A DNA stretch of 64,000 bases, from NCBI GenBank assembly GCA_013399115.1, contig VXAA01006465.1, positions 232,707-296,706 on the forward strand, written 5' to 3'. How positions within the stretch are numbered: position 1 is the stretch's first letter; every line of letters starts with the position of its first letter. Source of the stretch: Anseranas semipalmata (lineage: Eukaryota > Chordata > Aves > Anseriformes > Anseranatidae). Made by a program: the position numbers and the translations under genes. The notes under the pieces were generated by a model. The model was given only the letters and a program-made list of their open reading frames with translations, did no database searches and was not told the origin of the DNA. Of the stretch, positions 11,161 through 23,205 are shown piece by piece.

Positions 11161-14100
11161 TCAACAGAATAAAATCATTTTTTTACAAAAGAAGAGGGTG
11201 GGACACCGTGTGTCACAGACTTTAGAGAGGTCTCCGTCAATAAATCATCTGTATCTTCAAGTCCTACCATCCAAAGTCAGTTAATAATGCTGATAATGTG
11301 ATGCACTGAGCCTGGATGCTAGAGAGGGCAATGAAGGGAAGGCTTGGAGCTCGTCCTCCCACAGCCTGCTGTCACTGGCGGATGCACCAAAAGCTCCCAC
11401 CCAAAGGGACATGTTTGCAGAAGCTCCTTTCCCTCCTGCCTGAGCAAAGTGCAGGGCAAAGCCCACAATATCTGGGCTTATCTTTTCTATGTTCCCTTGT
11501 TGTGTGAGGGGGGGACATTTTGAGCAAGAGCAGGGTGAGGAGCATCCCATGCTGCCCCAGAGGAATTCCTCACTGGTGACCTGCATGATCAGTGCTGTGA
11601 CCTTGGGGAACATCCTCTCCCCATGAGTCTGTGGGTGCGATTCACTACCCCACGACATTGCTCCCCGGAGCCACAGGGCACACAGCCTGGACAGAACAGG
11701 GCAGAGGATTAATCCTCCTGTCTCTACTAGATTTTAATTGGAAGGGAATCTATCTTTGACTTAATTTCCTCTCTTGTCTCAGCCAAAGTCTAGTGGATCA
11801 AAAGAAATGCAAATTGAAAGAGAATATTTTGGATGTGCCTGATTTTAAAGTTGAACATGAATAATCTTTCATGCCTCTGACTTAATGTCTGTACCATTTT
11901 TCTCACAAAAGCATTGGAACAACTTATATTGCCTTGCGTGACAAAAAGATTTTTTTTCAAGAGAGGAAACCTGAATGATACCGTTGTAGTATTAGAATGT
12001 AGCTACTAACTGCCTGATGTTATCAAACCTGAAATTATCCTTTACATTTAAATACTGTATGTTTTATTTTGTAATGGGAAGGCAAAGACCCAGTTACTAC
12101 AGAGTGTCAAGGTAATGTATGTGGGCTGCCATTATGTAGGAGGGTATTATTCGCAAAGAACTTCAATCGACTGATTATCAGATTATTGGCCAATGCAATT
12201 TAATATTAAATCTTTCTTTTCCTTTCTTTCTTTTCGTTTTTTTCCTTTTTATTTTGAATTACAACACTGCAGAAGTATTTTTCAAGTGGTTTACTTGAGT
12301 TTGCTTTCCAACATCTCTTTATTTGGGAAGAAATGAATTCAATGGTTCTGTTTTATTTTTAGTGCTTGTGAAAATGAAGGATAGTTGTGCCTGCACTACA
12401 AGAAGGGTGATTTAGGTAAGTGTCTCTGAGGCAGCTTGAGTCAATTTACCTTAGACTTGCAGTGAAATTCTCTATTGCTTTGCTGCAAACCTTCCCATGA
12501 GAAAAGATTTACTCTTGCTGAGCTGGATCAGAGTAGAGGGTGGTTTTGTTTGTGTCCTGTGTTATGGCTGAATAAAATGGGAGAGAAAAATGCTACATTG
12601 ATCGAACCACAGAAGGAAGGAGAAAAGGTTTATTTATTTATTTGTCCACATTGTCAACTTGGGGGTGATAGATGTCAATTATGGCATGTGTAAAATTCAC
12701 ATCAGACTCAGCCAAGAAATCTGTAAGGATTTTTTGTACTAAGTGGTTTTCTAAAAATTCTTCATTTTCAAAGTGAAAGACATATTTTTGCAACCACTTG
12801 ACTGTAGATAGTACAGCCTTACATGTTAGCTGATGTGTTGGTAGGACAAATGTCCAGCCCTCTTCTCATCTGTAGCTTGGGACAGCCCAGCCATACAGAT
12901 GGGATGGGGGTGTGTGGGGAAGAGTGGACGACCCTTCCCTGCCATTCAAACCATACTGTCCTGATCACTTACCCCAGATCTGCCACAGGGAGCACATGGA
13001 AAGACAAAGCCCTGAGCCGACACAGAGGGAAAAGGTGCAAGGACAAATGCTGTTTTTCTATTACCATGACACTTATTTATAGATTGGAAGGAATAACTTG
13101 CTCCTGTTCTCTGAACAGAGCCATTCCTTTGCTCATGCAGAGACATCTCACAGGCCAGCTGTGCTGTCTCCGAGTCACTTGTTATCAGTTCTTACAAGTG
13201 TGGGGGAAAGCAACAAAATCATGACAATGATAAATACTGCTTCTTTACACACTTACATGATGCTAGCCCAGTTTGTGGTCCAAATACTCCACTGTGGTCT
13301 GGCTCCAAGTAAACGGAGCTATTAGCAATCACAGGAGGCTGGCAGGTTGCAGGTTTAAGCTGACCAGTTGTTACAGAAAAACAACAGATTCCTCCTTTTT
13401 TTTTTTCCTGGTCTCCTATTATTGCTGAATCTTTCACACTCTAGAGGAGACAACTGCTGTTGTCTGGTGGCTGAAAGCAAAATCACATAAAGGGGGAAGA
13501 GAAAGGATCATAAAACAAAATGTCTCTCATTCTCAGCTTGATAACAAATGCAGCAAGTGATCCCTTAGGCACACCAGGTAGTGCCCCAGCAGGCTGGCAT
13601 AATGCCTGTGCATGCCATCTGCTGAGTTTCAAGTCTTCTTCTGCTCCCCATCCTGCAGAATCTCTTGCAGCCGGCTGCTGCTTTTCTTCTGAAATCACTG
13701 CAGCACACAGCCAGCCCAGGTTAGCACTTTGCTAGCATTTACTACAAAAAAGGAGAAAGGGGGAGTATTACACAGAGGAAAGTTAATAAGTTCTTTGTAT
13801 TTGTATGGTTATAATCTCTGTATTGGTATTTGTGAGTATAATAGGACATGTCTCCAGCTCTTTACAACTGGTAGGACAAAAGCTCCAATTCCTGTATGCC
13901 ATCTCACTAGGGATGTGGATATTTGGCTATTTTTACTTCCTAAATGTAGTTTTTAGACAGAGGCTAGTGAAACAGCCGCATTGGAATCATTGAAGTGATT
14001 AGTGGGTTGAAAGAGAACAATAAATAAAGATATGTTGTACATATATTATGAGATGCAGGACTCAAAATGATGGATATAAAAGTGGGAGTGAAATAGGAAA

Positions 14101-15654
14101 TTCCGACCAAAAAAAGGCAGTAATAAAACACTCAGTATTTTATTCCATGTCAGATGGTTTCTATTCTATCTAAACTGGTATATTTCCCGAAACAATATCA
14201 TTTAAGAAAACAGCTGGTCCGTCAGAACATTTTCCGACTGCTGCATATCATCAGCCCAGCATTTTGTTCTGATCAGTAAGGTAACAACCATGAGCACAGA
14301 GCAAGGGCTGAAGGAAAAAAAAAATCCTGTGACCCTAAACGACAATACAGCAACTCAAAGCAAAGTCATAGCAGTGTAAGAGAAACTCACTGATAAATCA
14401 AGCGTTTACGTTTATGTTTTTGGCAGGAGAAAATACAATGCCCTGACTCTCATAATTTCTTTCAGGTTGTATGAGGCCAGATCATCAGTACTTCAAATTA
14501 GTAACAGAACAAGAACAGTCTCTGAAATTATTATAAAATTACCCAATTTTCCACAGCATAAGAAATTTTCAAAAAACTTCACAACTGTTAACTTTATTAA
14601 CAGCAGTTCCAGAAGCCTTCCATGTAAACAGAATCTTGTTGCTCTGGTCTTACAAGCTGCAGATACAGGGTCTGGTGCAATCTGGTACAATATCTTGAAG
14701 TGCAATATGGATATCACCCTGGATCAGACCCTTTTAAGAGAAGCCTGTTTTGGTTTGGAGCATTACATTTTAGTTTAATTGCTGCTGGTCTGTGTTAAGG
14801 AAGAGTTTGATTTAGGAGCCTTTCTGATGAAAAAAAAACAAACAAACAAAAACAAACAAACAAAAAACTAGAACATTTGGGTCAATCCCATATTTTTCTA
14901 CAGAAGAGCATGGTGTCCAGTCTCGTAAGTCTGGATTCTTCTGAGCAATCTCCCCTCTGGTATTTTACCTTTTTGTTTTTTTTACTGCTTGCAAAATTTG
15001 GAATCTTGGAAACATACCAAAACTAAAAGGAAGGTGAATGAAAAAGGTGTTTTGCCAGGATGGTGCAAATTTTACGTGATGTTGCATTTAAACTGAACCT
15101 GAATGGGTTCGCTGTATTTGAGAGCAGATGCATTTGCAAGAATTGTGTATACATTAATATCTGTTGTTGGGTTTTGAGGTGTTCAGTAGGCACCTTAATA
15201 AATAACAAGGTATCCAGAGAGGATGAGTACCAGGTGGCACCTACTGAGTTACTAACCTTTACCATGTTTATTTTATAATCTTTTTTGATAAATATCTCAT
15301 GATCTCAAATACAGATCCACTAGTTTAGATTATTTTCTTCTGCAGCAGCTCAGTTTGATCAATACAAGGTTTTTTTGAGGGAGACTTGCCAAATTCTCCA
15401 ATGCTAATCTGGAAGCTGAAATAAATATGTATGTGTTCCGAAGAGCAGAAATGCTGGAACCTGAGTGTCTTGGTCAGAACTGTTAGCTCTTTTCAAAGCC
15501 TAACATCTGTATTGCCACCTCTGTTGAATAGCCCTGAGATCTTTTGAAAAATACAACTCTACGTATGCATGCTGAGCATTTAAAAATTAGGCTTTTGGTT
15601 CTTTTTGGAAACATGGGTCTGCAGCCCATATGGATCAAGTTAAGGCAACCACTG
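11161..15654. other. Unique non-coding sequence
   Basis: No gene is recognised. A GC-richer patch at 11281-11658 carries an ATG-started 125-codon minus-strand frame with no recognisable domain, probably chance. A perfect octamer ATGCAAAT lies at 11807-11814, and pyrimidine-rich DNA at 12211-12255. A (CAAA)n tract is listed separately. The remainder is ordinary AT-rich unique DNA. Confidence 0.5.
14830..14868. repeat. (CAAA)n simple repeat
   Basis: An A run is followed by repeated CAAA units with two A-length interruptions. It may be the degenerate tail of an old retroposed copy, but no body is recognisable upstream. Confidence 0.9.
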
Positions 15655-15696
15655 CATCTCCTAAACCCTGCCTACTTGGGCAGAGTTTAGGAGATG
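15655..15696. repeat. Long near-perfect hairpin (18-bp arms, 6-base loop)
   Basis: The left arm CATCTCCTAAACCCTGCC (15655-15672) is the reverse complement of the right arm at 15679-15696 except for one position. The loop is 15673-15678. If transcribed from the minus strand the single mismatch becomes a G-U wobble, so the RNA stem would be continuous. The stem is shorter than a normal pre-miRNA stem and I see no extension of pairing in the flanks. It could be the core of a decayed inverted-repeat transposon, a structured RNA or chance. Seventeen of 18 pairs is well beyond the usual chance level for this loop size. Confidence 0.7.
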
Positions 15697-16217
15697 GGAA
15701 AAAATGCCAGCTAGCATTGCATTGAGAAACTTAATTGCATTTGACTAAAGCACACATTTTTTTGCTAAAAGGATGTCTCCCAAAGAAAGGTTCAGATATA
15801 ATTTTAAAAACACTAAAACAAATTGTTGAGAACTTTTTCTTTTCCTAAAGTACAAGTCAATATTTTTGCATGTAAAAACAACAGTTCAGTTTCAAGAGGT
15901 TTGCTTGAGGCTGTAAACAAAAATACTGAACAGCTGTATTACACACACACATGATAGGTACTCAAAGTACATGGAGAAGCCATAGTTTCTGGTCTTGCTA
16001 CAGTTGATTTACTGCAGTTTTAACTTGACAATCTAAAGTTGTAGGTCAGAGGCTTACATTGCTTTTGATTTACTAAAACTCCCATCTCTTACGCAGCTTG
16101 ATTTCAGCTAAAGGTGGGTTCGATCTTTTTCCAACAGCAGGATGTTAGGGTGAGGAGCTTTCTGGCTCTGCAGCGGTAGTTGCTGCTTGGGCTCCATGGC
16201 CAGCTGGGGCAGCAGCC

Positions 16218-16235
16218 CTCCCTCCCAGGAGGGAG
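16218..16235. repeat. Perfect short inverted repeat
   Basis: CTCCCTCC-CA-GGAGGGAG sits inside a GC-rich patch. A 2-base loop is too tight for a real hairpin, so if functional it would be as double-stranded DNA with two-fold symmetry. No known factor is assigned. Confidence 0.5.
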
Positions 16236-16437
16236 CGCTCAGGGCACTTTGTCAGCCTGCCCAGCTGCAGCTGAGCCAGCCCGAGGACTTGCTTGGGAAT
16301 CCCCATGCTGCCTTCTGAGGAGTCTTCTAGGGGGCTGTGGAGCTTCAAACTTGCAGGGTTACAGCTGGGTGAAATCAGGTATTGCAGTTATTTTGGAGAG
16401 AGACAGCATTCAGCTTGAGCTAACTGGAAATGGTTCA

Positions 16438-16474
16438 CTTTTTTTTCTTTTTTCTTTTTTTTTTCTTCCTTTTC
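16438..16474. repeat. T-rich low-complexity tract
   Basis: T runs are broken by single C or CC, giving about 37 bases of pure pyrimidine. Confidence 0.85.
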
Positions 16475-17856
16475 CAAGCAAAATTTCATTTCAGCTTGAC
16501 TTAAGGCATTCTGTTCAATCACCATGAAGTGTTTCAGGTTGCTCATTTGGGGGTTACTGCTTTAGGCTGTCTTTTTCAAGTGCTATGTCCAAATACTTGT
16601 TTTTGAATCCATCAGCTTGCAGTGCTCCAGTGTGTCTGATTTTTGCCTGCCTCTTCTCTAGGCAAAACTGTTCAACAGACAACCAGAACTTGATCTTTCC
16701 ATCCACCACAAGCTGGTCCTTGGTCTGGAGAAGTAGCTGCAGGACACTGCTCTCTGAAGGAGCACAGGATTTAGGATCTATCTGCACCGGAGTACCAAGA
16801 GTTTGGGGACGCACCTGTAGCTTTTATGTAGCATCTGCTGACTTCATTTAAGCAAGCATCTAAGGGTCTTCTGCGGAGCCCCCCTTGAGACTACATGTCA
16901 GGTGAGTACATCCAGTAACGGCCTTGGTACATGCTGGAAATTGTCATATGATGAAGAATCTCAGGGTTTCTGCCGGTTGTGCTGGACCCACCACAGAGAG
17001 ATATATAGTTTTGCAGCAAGCGTGCAGCCCAAGCAAGGTTATGTGGTGGGACCCCATGGGCTGACCTGTTCAATGTTGGAGTTGAATTTTAGCCTCAGAG
17101 CTGTGCACAGAATAAAATGCAGTTTAGAGGACAGCAGGGCTCCTTTTCCTGAATGTTCAAATCCCTCCTGAAAGATACAGGGAAGCTGGAATTGCTGTAT
17201 GGCCCCCTCAACTAATACAATTGCATTTTTAACATTTAAACAACAGTTTAATTTTTCTAGGAAGGAAATTTCTCTAAAATTTCTGTGGGGAAAGCAAAGC
17301 AAACCTTTAGAAAAATGCAGATGGAAAGCTTGCATTTATGTAAAATGGAAGCATGCTGCGAGTCATTGGAGAAAACCTATATTTTCTTGACAATTATAAC
17401 AATATTAGGTAGCAGCGAAGGTTTCCAAGGCAACCTGGCCACGAGTGCATTCATGTGGAGTGTGTGTGACTACCTGCTTTGTCAAGCCAATGGATGGATG
17501 GCAGGAGGTGATGTGTGTGTGGCAGGGGGTGGGGGAAGAGATGTATCATTTCATCAATCTGCACTGTGAACGCTGTTTAAAAGTGGAGTTATTTTTTTCC
17601 AAGCATGTCTGATTGCACCAAGAGTTTGCTGCTTTTGTTTCCAGAATAGGCAAGGCAAATGTATGGGAGCCAGGCAGAAGGCAGCTGGCCAGTGAGGTGT
17701 CCCTCAGTTAGAGGAGGCCTTCTGGGTGATTTAGCATGTAGTATGCTTGCAGATTCTCTGCTCGTGTAAATAAATATACAACATTTGCCCCGAATATCTT
17801 TAATCCTTCCTTTTGTGCCAAAACTGACACAAGCCTGTTTTTCCCAACATGATAAG

Positions 17857-18690
17857 CTAAAGAAATCCTCCCAACGCCTCACGTTGCTTGCCATCTATTG
17901 CAGCTCTTGGTCCCTCTGTGTTCCTCTCCACCACATCTCTGTTTTGTGTATGGGAGCTTTCCTGGCCTCCCCAGCCTTCCTGCAAAGCGCAGAAAGTGCA
18001 GCACACATTGTGGTCTCCTGTATGTTGTTCTTCAGGCTCTCTCATGATCTCTGGATAGTCATTGCATTTAAATGTCATGCAAGGATCCCCACTCCAGGGA
18101 TTTCGCTGCCTTGTCTTTGATCTGTAAAAACTTCCAAGAGCTGCAGATGCAGTTGGCTTAGGAAAAAATGGCAGGGCTGTAGAATACCTGATACAGATGT
18201 CAGGAAGAGAAAATATACCCTCTGTACCCCAGGGGAACCAAGACAGGATTGTGGCTTGTTCTGAGGTGGCATTCATCAGGCCTGAGTGCTTTCCAGATCG
18301 TGGGGGCAGGTACAGAACAGCCATGATGTAGAGCAGCCGATCCCTCATTTGAGCAAGTTGGGTAAGCTGAGCTTGCAGGTTTGTGCTGACATGGCAGCAG
18401 TGCAGGTCACTGGGGGATGCTGTCATAGGTGTAGGTTTGGCTGTTTCCCCTGTTCTTGAATAATAGTCCCCTTTCCAAATGAGTTTTGCTTGGGAAAAAG
18501 GCAAGGAGGGTTCTGAATTATCTTTCTCTAAACCAAAAGTATTATTGGGCTGAAACGTGCAGCTTCCCCTGGGAATTAGCCAGTCACAAGAGGCATTCAA
18601 AGAAGCAGTTATTCGGGTATTGAAAACTGTCTGTGCAATCCCTTTTGGCTCTGGCGTTGAGGGCTCTTGAACACATTGAAACTCTTGCAA
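17857..18690 (-). CDS. Unidentified long open reading frame (277 codons)
   Basis: This is the longest gap-free open frame in the window. It is open from just after an in-frame TAG near 18700 to the stop at 17857. The first codon of the listed interval is TTG. The first ATG is at 18426, which would give 189 codons. The product has several cysteines, including a CC pair, and three N-glycosylation sequons (NAS, NNT, NAT). I see no signal peptide, transmembrane helix or known domain. A frame this long is rarer than expected by chance at this base composition, but plus-strand frames also overlap it and there is no promoter, splice or homology support. It could be a retroelement remnant, a non-coding exon or chance. 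Function is not assigned. Confidence 0.2.
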   Translation of the reverse strand: MQEFQCVQEPSTPEPKGIAQTVFNTRITASLNASCDWLIPRGSCTFQPNNTFGLEKDNSEPSLPFSQAKLIWKGDYYSRTGETAKPTPMTASPSDLHCCHVSTNLQAQLTQLAQMRDRLLYIMAVLYLPPRSGKHSGLMNATSEQATILSWFPWGTEGIFSLPDICIRYSTALPFFPKPTASAALGSFYRSKTRQRNPWSGDPCMTFKCNDYPEIMREPEEQHTGDHNVCCTFCALQEGWGGQESSHTQNRDVVERNTEGPRAAIDGKQREALGGFL

Positions 18691-21600
18691 TGTGCATTGC
18701 TACATCCCCAGACCCACACTGCTTTCGGAGTAGCCACGGCAGCTGCTGTGTGTGATGAATGCCAATCACGCCCTGAGTGCTCAGAAGGAAGCTTGAGTGA
18801 AAAATTAAGATTCTGGGATTTTGCGTTCAAATTATTTTTCCTAACCGTTTCTTTTTACTGTGGATTGCAAAACATCCTCTGTGCATACAGATGTGCTCAC
18901 AGCTCGCCTGCCCTCAAGAGCTTGCACTTTTGTGCTTACAGCTGCGGCTCAGATGTGCGTGGTGCCTGTACTGTATCCCTCTCCCTGCGCCGATGTGTAC
19001 ACTGCCATCCAGAGGTGTGATGGCAGCATGTACAGGTACACCAAGCTAGCTGGCAGCCTGGGACACCCAGCACACAGGTACTTGATGGCAGGGCAGCTCT
19101 TGCACCCACAGCGGCTGAGCCATTAGGCACGTGTGCTGCACCCAACTGCAGTGCAGACATCGAGGAGCCTGCAAATGGGGTCCTTTTCTGAAACCAGTTG
19201 TTCAAGCAACTGCCAAAGCTGTACAGGCAAGAAATAAAGAGGAGAGGATGCAGGTCAGGAACCCACGCAACTGGCTAAGCCAGGAAAATATGCTCATCTG
19301 CTTTCACTGGGATTTTCCATTGTTTTGACTGTCCTGAAATTTCAGGCATAAGCCAGCTTTTCTGCTTGTGGGCAAGGAAAGAAGAGACTTCGAAACAGCC
19401 TGCCCAGACATCAGAGCCCATGTATATGGAAAAGGGTAAGTTTGGATGGTTTGCGCTCAAGTTAGCGTAACCTGAAAGCTGAGCACCCAGGTCTGCCATA
19501 GCGCAAGCGAGTATCTAGACTGTCAGGATGCCCGCTGTGTCCACCAGTTGTGTTTGTTGCAAGGCACTTGTGTTTTGAGAGAATGTGTTATCAGCTGAAT
19601 TAGAGCGTGGGTGAGCTGCTCGGTTTGCTTAGGGCATCCAAGATGGTTTTCAGTGCTAGAATTTGAGCACAGATATAACTGAGACATTGATGGCAGGTGT
19701 CTAAATTTGGCAGTAACTCTTAAGTGTTGAATGTGTTATTGAATATTTGGGCCCAAGTATTCAGGCACTCCTGGCACATAAGTCTTGTGTTAAAGGCTCT
19801 CAAACACCTTAAGGCTGTGCTTTATTTGGCCTTTTGTTTCCCAGAAAAAGGTGTCTCAAGCTTTCATCTTTGGAGGCAAACTCAAACGCTGGATTGAATT
19901 TCCTTTCCTTTGTACAATATGGGGCACTTGACAGAGCTATAGAAATCCCATTTTAAAAATGATAGCTGTTGATTTTCTGCTTGCTGAGAATTATTAGGAT
20001 TTTTCTATCCTGCAAAACCAGCCATTAAATTGGCAGAATGCTTTGGCATTAGAGCCATTTGGAATGTAAAAAATACTGCTGCTTGTTGTTGAGCTGCAAA
20101 TGTTCGGTTGCAAAGTTAAGAGAAAATCTAAAAGGACAAATAATGATCTTAATTTGAAAGACATTTTACAAGTAAACATGCTGCAGTTGTAGCTACAAAT
20201 CAGATAATTGCTGAACATTTTAAAACCCAGGAGTATAAAATTAAAAACAAGAAAATCAAATTTAAGTGCAAACAAATAGCAGGGGAATTCTAAGCCGAAG
20301 GTTCAGATTCTTTATTTTGTTATGGACTGCTTCTTTTTTCTTGGCAACCTCAAATATTGCACAGTGGTCTTTATTTAATCATCCAGGTTATAATATTTAA
20401 ATGAGCAGGTACTTTAACAAGAAATGGTTTACAGTCAGTTTTTCTATTACTGTATAAGAAATGTACCCATGAAATGTAAAAAGGTCAGTCACTTCAATGA
20501 AATAACTTTTAAAAATAATGCAGTTTTACAGCCATACATAAATACATAAATATATGTATTCTATTATGTCAAAGAATATCAAATAATATGGCTCAGCGTG
20601 AAACTGCTACTTTTGCAAGGAGGATACATTAGCTTTAAACTGGGATATATATGATCATTGAAATACATAATTTCTGCTTTGGACTTCACATTTCCAAGCA
20701 AAAGGGTTTTATTCTCCCTACTTCCCACCTTTAGCTATTCTTTTTCCCAACTTGTTACAATTTACCTATCAAAGTACTAATATGTCTTGTCACCATGTGT
20801 ATTGCTAATGTGTAATTAGGAATTGGGAACTGTGATTATCCCCTGCATGTTACCCAGCTCTCCTGTGCCAGGACAGCCCGGCTGCTCTGACCTCTGTTTT
20901 GGGAGGGCGCTGGCAGCTGGGTGGGGGAGCCAAGCTGAGGGGCAGCCATGATGCAGGTGGCAGTGAGGCTCTGGATGTTTCCCCAGGTGGGATGGGACCT
21001 TCGCTGGGAGGAAGATATGCAAGAAGACCGTACTTATGGTGATGCAAGTGGAAAACCGTTCTGCAGAACTTCCGGAGATGGTAAAAGGAAGGGGAGAGAA
21101 GACCACAAAATATACTTCATACACGTCCTCCTGTCTACCTGTGACAAAGATTTGCTTATCCTCTGAGGACTTCCAGTTCCCTGTAGCTTCTGGAAAGTCT
21201 ATAGTAGCCCTGATATTTACGCTGAGCTGCAGGCTAACTAGCTGCTACTGTACAGCCTCCCAGCACATGCCACTCAACAGTGGAATGCCATAAATACAGA
21301 TTCTGAAAGCATCCATTGTTGTATCATTAGCTAACATCATCTTTAGGTCATACCTGACCTAAATTTTATGCAAGTAATTAAAAGGGTAAGTTTATTTCTG
21401 AGGAGCAGCTGTTCACAGTGTCTGGAGATAGAAGTAAGGTAAAAGGCATTCCCATTCCCTCCACATCTTTCCTCTGAAGCAATCAATAAGTTTAATTAGA
21501 GTGGTTAGGAATGAACTATGAAAGCAGCAAAGTTAGTACCAGATAAATTAGGGAAACACTGGGACAGAAGATAGACAAATGACATTTCTGACAGAAATCT

Positions 21601-22837
21601 GATGTACATAAGTGCCTAATGTTCTGAAGTGGAGGAGTGCATACATCAGGAGTTTGCAGCAGTGGAGAGTAAATCCGGTGTAATCCATTGGTTTCACACG
21701 CTGTAACTGCAGTCTAGACACGTAACTGGAGGGGACGATGGTGTAACAGCCGCACCACCCTGCTTCCTCTTTGAGAAATACAGAGGTTCTTTTGCTGACT
21801 AGCGCTTAATGTCAATGGGTAACTTACTGCTTTGATACAATGTGTGCAAGTCATTACACTTCACCTGGTATAATGGAAAATATTTTTCTACCCTTTCTAT
21901 TATAGAGGGAAATTCACTGCAGCAGTCCTTTTCAGAGTACCACTTGGGACAAAGATAAATCCCAGAAGATGTAGGCACCCCTAGATTCATCATCCTATTT
22001 CCCAGATGCCTAGAATTAGAAGTCTAGTTGACATAGGAGAGCAAACAGGAGATCTTCCAGCTGCCTACCTACAGCTTCATTGCCTTTTGGAGATGCCTGT
22101 CTCTCTTTATTGGCCATGAAGGCCCTCCCAAAATAAGTGTCGTGTATCCAGGCCAATATATTTCTATCAAGTTTCAGAGGGTATCTTGAGTAATTCAGCA
22201 GAGCTGTCATTCTGAACTGGATTGTGCAAAATATACCTGTGGCCTTTGCAGCTTGCCTTAGTAATAACATGAGCTCCACACATAGTTCAAAATAAGCCAC
22301 ATCTCTCCCATTCTCTCTTCCTGGTGAGCTGGACCATGCTTCTTAACGGAGATATGCTCACTGGGGTTGCTTATATATTTTTAAGGAAATAGTCACTCAA
22401 AGTACAGATACACTTAGTTCTAAGGTGTTGAGGCTTGCACTGTAGTGTTCATTTATAACTGCAAGCATTGGCTTTCTGGAGAAAGAATTTTAAGAAATCA
22501 CTTTATTTTCTAAGTTAGATTTTATTGGTGGTGGTGCTAATCATACTTTTGAAGTTAAGCATGTTCTTAAAAGTTTTGTTCATTTTGGATGAAAGTGATA
22601 AGTGGCAGAGCTGAGAGAAACTTTCATAGCAAACACCTCTGTGAAAAATGCTATAAATCTGTTGATACAAGAATGTTTTATGGGCACATCCTTTTTGTTG
22701 TTTTGATGCATTAAAATATCTGAAATTTGAGGCACTGAATTTCAACATTTTGTTAGCTGAAACATCTGAACTTTCAGTTTAAAATAGCTCTTCTAGTAGC
22801 TTAAAATCAAAACATTTTGGTTTTGTTGCTGTGAGGA
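18691..22837. other. Unique non-coding sequence
   Basis: No gene is recognised. 18900-19200 is moderately GC-rich with short frames on both strands. 19600-20800 is AT-rich with no repeat identified. 20816-21124 has overlapping short frames typical of GC-rich non-coding DNA. Confidence 0.5.
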
Positions 22838-23205
22838 AAGGGTTTATTTAGTTTGGAGATCAAATTGGATTACTTAGTCTAAAGGAGAGAAGATGATGGA
22901 GGATATCTCTCCAAATAAATAAAAGGCTGCTGCATTGAGGCAGGCCATAAATCTGCTTTCCATGTTGATGGAGGATATAAGAAAAAGTAATGGGACTCCG
23001 GTAGCAGAGTGGAAAAAAATATTATCAAGCTAAGCATTAGGAAAAATTTCTGTTGGTAAGGGTAGCTCTTGGAGAAGACTGCCTGACTGGACATCTCCAC
23101 CGAGAGATCTCAAACCTGTTCTCGAGGAAAGGCACCGGTCAGGATAACAGGAAGGACTTGTCCTGCCTGAGTGCTGTATGATCTCTTGGGTCTCTCCAAG
23201 CCTTG
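22838..23205 (+). mobile_element. Ancient, highly diverged CR1/L3-type LINE 3' end
   Basis: The order of short matches follows the 3' region of CR1-family LINEs on the plus strand. Around 22880 is a 'ctaaaggagagaagatg' block matching the usual SLEKRRL-coding stretch. Near 22960 is 'ctttccatgttgatggagga', then 'aaaaagtaatgggact', then 'agcattaggaaaaatttct' (about 23033). It ends near 23190 with 'tatgatctcttgggtctctc', the equivalent of the family's 'gatgatctc...ggtccc' tail. Substitutions and small indels are many and no open frame remains. The copy is therefore much older than the other CR1 insertions here. The exact subfamily cannot be told by eye. Confidence 0.7.

Larger units (their letters stand above)
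15697..17856. other. Unique non-coding sequence
   Basis: No gene is recognised. A GC-rich patch at about 16150-16340 contains a perfect 18-base inverted repeat with 8-bp arms and a CA centre (16218-16235). A T-rich tract (16438-16474) follows. Frames of up to 115 codons across the GC-rich patch have no family resemblance. Confidence 0.5.

Noticed and set aside
11281..11658. 125-codon minus-strand frame
   Set aside because: No domain, low-complexity serine-rich translation in a GC-rich patch.
16108..16130. tRNA T-arm-like GGTTCGATC
   Set aside because: No pairing stem around it and no A-box at the right distance, so neither a tRNA gene nor a clear tRNA-derived SINE.
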